Source of the DNA: Adiantum capillus-veneris
Taxonomy: Eukaryota > Streptophyta > Polypodiopsida > Polypodiales > Pteridaceae
Assembly (NCBI GenBank): GCA_014529385.2
Contig: CM043955.1
Location: 145,665,140-145,701,139 of the forward strand
Length of the DNA: 36,000 nucleotides
Reading direction: 5' to 3'
The position numbers and the translations under genes are program-made. Positions 35,000 to 36,000 of this stretch are shown here, in pieces. The notes beneath the pieces are model-generated. The model had not been told where the DNA came from, ran no database searches, and saw only the letters and a list, made by a program, of their open reading frames with translations. Within the stretch, counting starts at the first letter, position 1; each line of letters opens with the position of its first letter.

Positions 35000-36000
35000 G
35001 AAGGTCCCACATTTTAGTTTTTGAAACGTTTAAAAAAGAAACTTATAAAACAGGGTCATATTTTGAAAATAGTAAAAGTTCTCTCTTTTTACATTTACTA
35101 TTTCACTAGAAAATATGTATTTTCATACAACAAATCCAATGTGGTTTCAAGGACACTCCTTTTTTGTACCGGCAAAGCTTGCTTTTAGCCAAAAGCAAGA
35201 ATTGCAATTGGGATTGATGTTGAGGATGATTCCACTCATAGACCAAAGTACAATGCAAAAACATGGGATCGTACATTTTTAGAGAGGCCAAGGAAGATTA
35301 ATCTCAAGGAGGATTTAGGCATTGGAGATGGGAGTAAGAATTCCAAGGCCAAGGAAAAGGTTTTTGTTTTGGAACAAAAGATCAATGAAGCTATGTGGGA
35401 AATTTGAAGAACACCTCTTAGTAACCATGTGACATGTAATGACACATCCAATGGTGGAAGAAGATATGGACAAAGTATTGTGGCATGTAGCAAAGGGACT
35501 CTTGCACCATCATTTGAGAGGTATAAAAAACATCCAAATGCATCATGCAATGGTTTTGGTTTTGTCCTAACCATGTAATTTATTGTTATGCGGTGGACAA
35601 TAGCATAGAACCAAGACCAACTCCTTCCCCTACAATTCGGCCAATTGATTTGGAAACAAATCTCACGGGCAAAGACGTCAATGCATTTCTTGAAGGATGA
35701 TTTCAATTGGAGATAATTGGGATAGAGCAAATGGACTCAACTATAATGGAATCCTCCAAAGGGCCTCCTATTAGATGAGAGCGGAGATTTTTACCTGCCA
35801 ACCAACCATCGTTACAATTAATTAGAACTAATTCGTACTAAATGGGTGATAGGTATCCAAGAAAACCCCACTGGTTGTTATCAATGTCACATCACAGAAC
35901 CCAACTACACTCCTAAATATATATTATGTTTTCTTTAGCTCCTCTATGTAATTAGGGTCTATTAAGGTCTTTGAAAATTTTGATGGGTTAACAAGGTTTT
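35000..36000 (+). pseudogene. Unrecognised decayed reading frame
   Basis: From about 35205 to 35406 one plus-strand frame reads as a hydrophilic, Lys/Asp/Glu-rich protein ('DVEDDSTHRPKYNAKTWD', 'RPRKINLKEDLGIGDG') and ends at TGA; the composition continues in broken frames to about 35700. I do not recognise it. The minus-strand frame 35730-35236 overlaps it and is more likely its shadow. No feature was recognised in 35760-36000. Confidence 0.3.

Overview
The window looks like nuclear DNA of a flowering plant. It is AT-rich and gene-poor, with long CT/AC/AT/GA microsatellites, degraded retroposons and small inverted-repeat transposons. Its one convincing intact gene is a multi-exon plant-type half-size ABCG transporter with GT-AG introns. 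I cannot name the species, and I see no tRNA, rRNA or CRISPR array.

Layout. 26-1140 (+) is a broken LINE ORF1-like reading frame (coiled coil plus basic C-terminal region). 1381-4300 (-) is a decayed LINE endonuclease/reverse transcriptase, split at 2339-2584 by a small Mutator-like MITE with a 9-bp target duplication. 4427-6540 holds coding-like fragments of unknown origin. A second copy of the MITE (8946-9189) sits in an unrecognised acidic reading frame (9190-9775, -). 9855-11300 carries two arrays of roughly 100-bp repeats whose core is a hairpin, one of them a 54-bp near-perfect palindrome. Directly after them, 11435-12129 (+) is a decayed histone H3-family gene: it starts with an H3/CENH3-type tail, has a long charged linker with repeated SKGDK motifs, an H3 histone fold whose loop and C-terminal residues look CENH3-like, and an acidic tail. 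I consider this the most interesting item in the window. 12.4-18.1 kb holds diverged direct duplications, a GC-richer island and microsatellites.

18168-27670 (+) is the ABCG gene. Its eight nucleotide-binding and membrane exons splice to an exact open frame of 657 codons, preceded by an N-terminal region whose exon limits I could not settle. Its introns hold a foldback Mutator-like element, a tRNA-derived SINE, two retroposon 3' ends, and a 1.3-kb element with 12-bp terminal inverted repeats. One retroposon duplicated the splice donor of the Walker B exon.

27.9-36.0 kb is repeats: another retroposon 3' end, a second foldback copy with a perfect 9-bp target duplication lying in one unit of a tandem duplication (the other unit is an empty site), several compound microsatellites, and long stretches with nothing I recognise. 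Apart from the ABCG gene, nearly everything is mobile or decayed DNA, so there is no operon-like cooperation between genes to describe.
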